Below, piece after piece: positions 62,544-64,000 of a stretch of 64,000 nucleotides of DNA (its first letter is position 1; every line of letters begins with the position of its first letter). The notes under the pieces are model-generated. The model had not been told where the DNA came from. It searched no databases and saw only the letters and a list, made by a program, of their open reading frames with translations. The stretch lies in contig JASFXZ010000005.1 of assembly GCA_032209605.1 (NCBI GenBank), forward strand, positions 17,846,860 to 17,910,859, written 5' to 3'. The position numbers and the translations under genes are program-made. Origin of the DNA: Mactromeris polynyma. Its lineage: Eukaryota; Mollusca; Bivalvia; Venerida; Mactridae.

Positions 62544-64000
62544 TATGATCATGTAGTTGAACTTTCACGTGATGGATCTTAATTGTCCTCCCTTCTAACA
62601 GCGGTGTACTACTTAAACTATTAGGAATAAAGTGTAGTTCGACAAGAAATATATGGGAGATTCTGATTTTGTTAATATGACGGCTTGTGAAGAGAGTTTG
62701 CAAGTGTGCAGCTTATTGAATGCTTTAGTTGTCGGGTAAGTAACAAGGGACGTAACTGTGTTAACTTCTATCACTTGTGTATCGTATTGGACAGTAGGAA
62801 ATGGAATAGAGAACTAGGAAAAATTCTGAGGATATACTGATTTTTAAAACGAGACAAATACGTGCGCGTTTTCAACTTCAGTCTGTACCATGTTCATGTC
62901 TCATATTATACATAACTGGACAATGTGCTTAATATAGTCATCTGTTTTAACATTTCCCAGTGCTTTAATTAACTGGTGTCTGTGATACTTTATTTATAAT
63001 AAATTTATCTCTTTTGTTTTCATTACTGGTCGCTTTTATTTTTTATGCATTTTCTATTGCCATTTTACTGTTTCTTTTTAATTGATGTTGCCAAAGCTTT
63101 TTTAAGCAACATTTCTAATGTATCAGAGCATGCTTGAAGATATAATGACGCTATGAACACAGAAAGAATTGAAACGGACAATGTCATATTGTTATTTTTG
63201 ATATTATTGTGTCTTCGTAAATTCTGTTCAAAACTTTAACTTGCTCAATCTTAACTTTATTCTCAGGAATTGTAAATATATGTTTATTATCAACTTCTAT
63301 TATTTTAATAAAGAGTACTTAGATAGAAATGTGGTATTTGTTTTGGTATATATAGAAATTGTAGAAATTTGAATATCTCTTTTTGCTAACAACATCAATA
63401 AAAGCCAGATAGAGCAGCACAGCACAATGAAGACCACAATCACACAACGGAGTTTGCCACCAGGAGACGAATTAAGAATAGAACGGGACCATAAAACAAA
63501 ACTGCACTACACTGGACTCCAAAACATTTTTTTTAAAAAGAGAGAAAAACTTGAAGAAACACAATGGCATCAGAGCCTGTGAACTGTCGGTATTAATTTA
63601 GGTGGAGCGGGGCAACACAGGACTGGCCCAAAATTATACACAAAGTAAAACTTCCAAAAAGTGCATTTAAAAGGTTATGACCTTGTTTGACTGCAACATA
63701 CTGCACGCTTTGATGACGTTCTTTTATCTAAAAAGTCACTGGCTTATAATAAGTGTGACCATAGGGAGGACATTTACTTCAGACGGTTATAGTTGTACCA
63801 ACGTGTAATGATTCAGTAGATATCTAGTAGTCTCTTATGGTTATTCACCAGATCGGTAAATCTCTACTACATTGTGTGTTTTTGTTATTAAATTTACTTA
63901 CAAATTTCCATTGTTCTACTTGTGCTTTCATATCTGTTAATCATTTAATTTTGGTGCTTGTCATTTTTTTTTGTTCGGTGCTTGCCGAATTGGCTGCGTA
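62544..64000. other. TRPA 3' UTR and downstream DNA
   Basis: AATAAA occurs at 62626-62631 (83 bp after the stop), 62998-63003, 63307-63312 and 63397-63402; the first or second are the natural candidates for polyadenylation. Beyond about 63450 the sequence is A-rich and then AT-rich with no recognisable gene, repeat or RNA. Confidence 0.5.
62626..62631 (+). terminator. Proximal poly(A) signal of TRPA
   Basis: AATAAA 83 bp past the stop codon, followed by a T/GT-rich stretch at about 62660-62700. Later AATAAA copies mean longer 3' UTR forms are possible. Confidence 0.5.

Overview
This window is animal (metazoan) nuclear DNA, most likely from a bivalve mollusc. It is AT-rich, with short exons, long introns and GT/AG junctions. 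It carries a secreted C1q-domain protein and a TRPA-type channel, both amplified in bivalves, and is packed with small foldback elements and tRNA-headed SINEs. No species call is possible from sequence alone. All genes below were assembled by hand from splice sites and reading-frame phase.

Layout. (1) 1-6612: no gene seen; foldback elements, one SINE with perfect target duplications, and the downstream side of the next gene. (2) 6613-13283, minus strand: a complete seven-exon autophagy gene, ATG5 (274 aa, Lys130 kept). (3) 13284-19244: intergenic, with a deleted Tc1/mariner element that still carries a transposase remnant, and several foldback elements. (4) 19245-21311, plus strand: a two-exon secreted C1q-domain protein (254 aa) with a good TATA box. 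(5) 24176-27037, plus strand: a five-exon gene for an unrecognised 189-aa protein with a basic N-terminus and a segment matching the consensus of A-kinase anchoring helices; its upstream region has a CCAAT box and CRE-like sites. (6) 27038-33852: this gene's 3' end, then intergenic DNA with SINEs and foldback repeats. (7) 33853-62543, plus strand: a complete 25-exon TRPA1-like channel (1,142 aa; about 16 ankyrin repeats, six membrane segments, pore, TRP-like helix, C-terminal coiled coil). (8) 62544-64000: its 3' region.

The four genes have unrelated jobs (autophagy conjugation, pattern-recognition-like secretion, possible signalling scaffold, sensory cation channel), so this is chance eukaryotic neighbourhood, not an operon. 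The most unusual content is in the TRPA gene: a minisatellite of about 28 x 56 bp that appears to have grown out of one terminal inverted repeat of a foldback element; two phase-compatible candidate first exons; three perfect CRE palindromes beside exon 3; a triplicated 3' splice site at exon 6; and several repeats lying within about 35 bp of exon edges.
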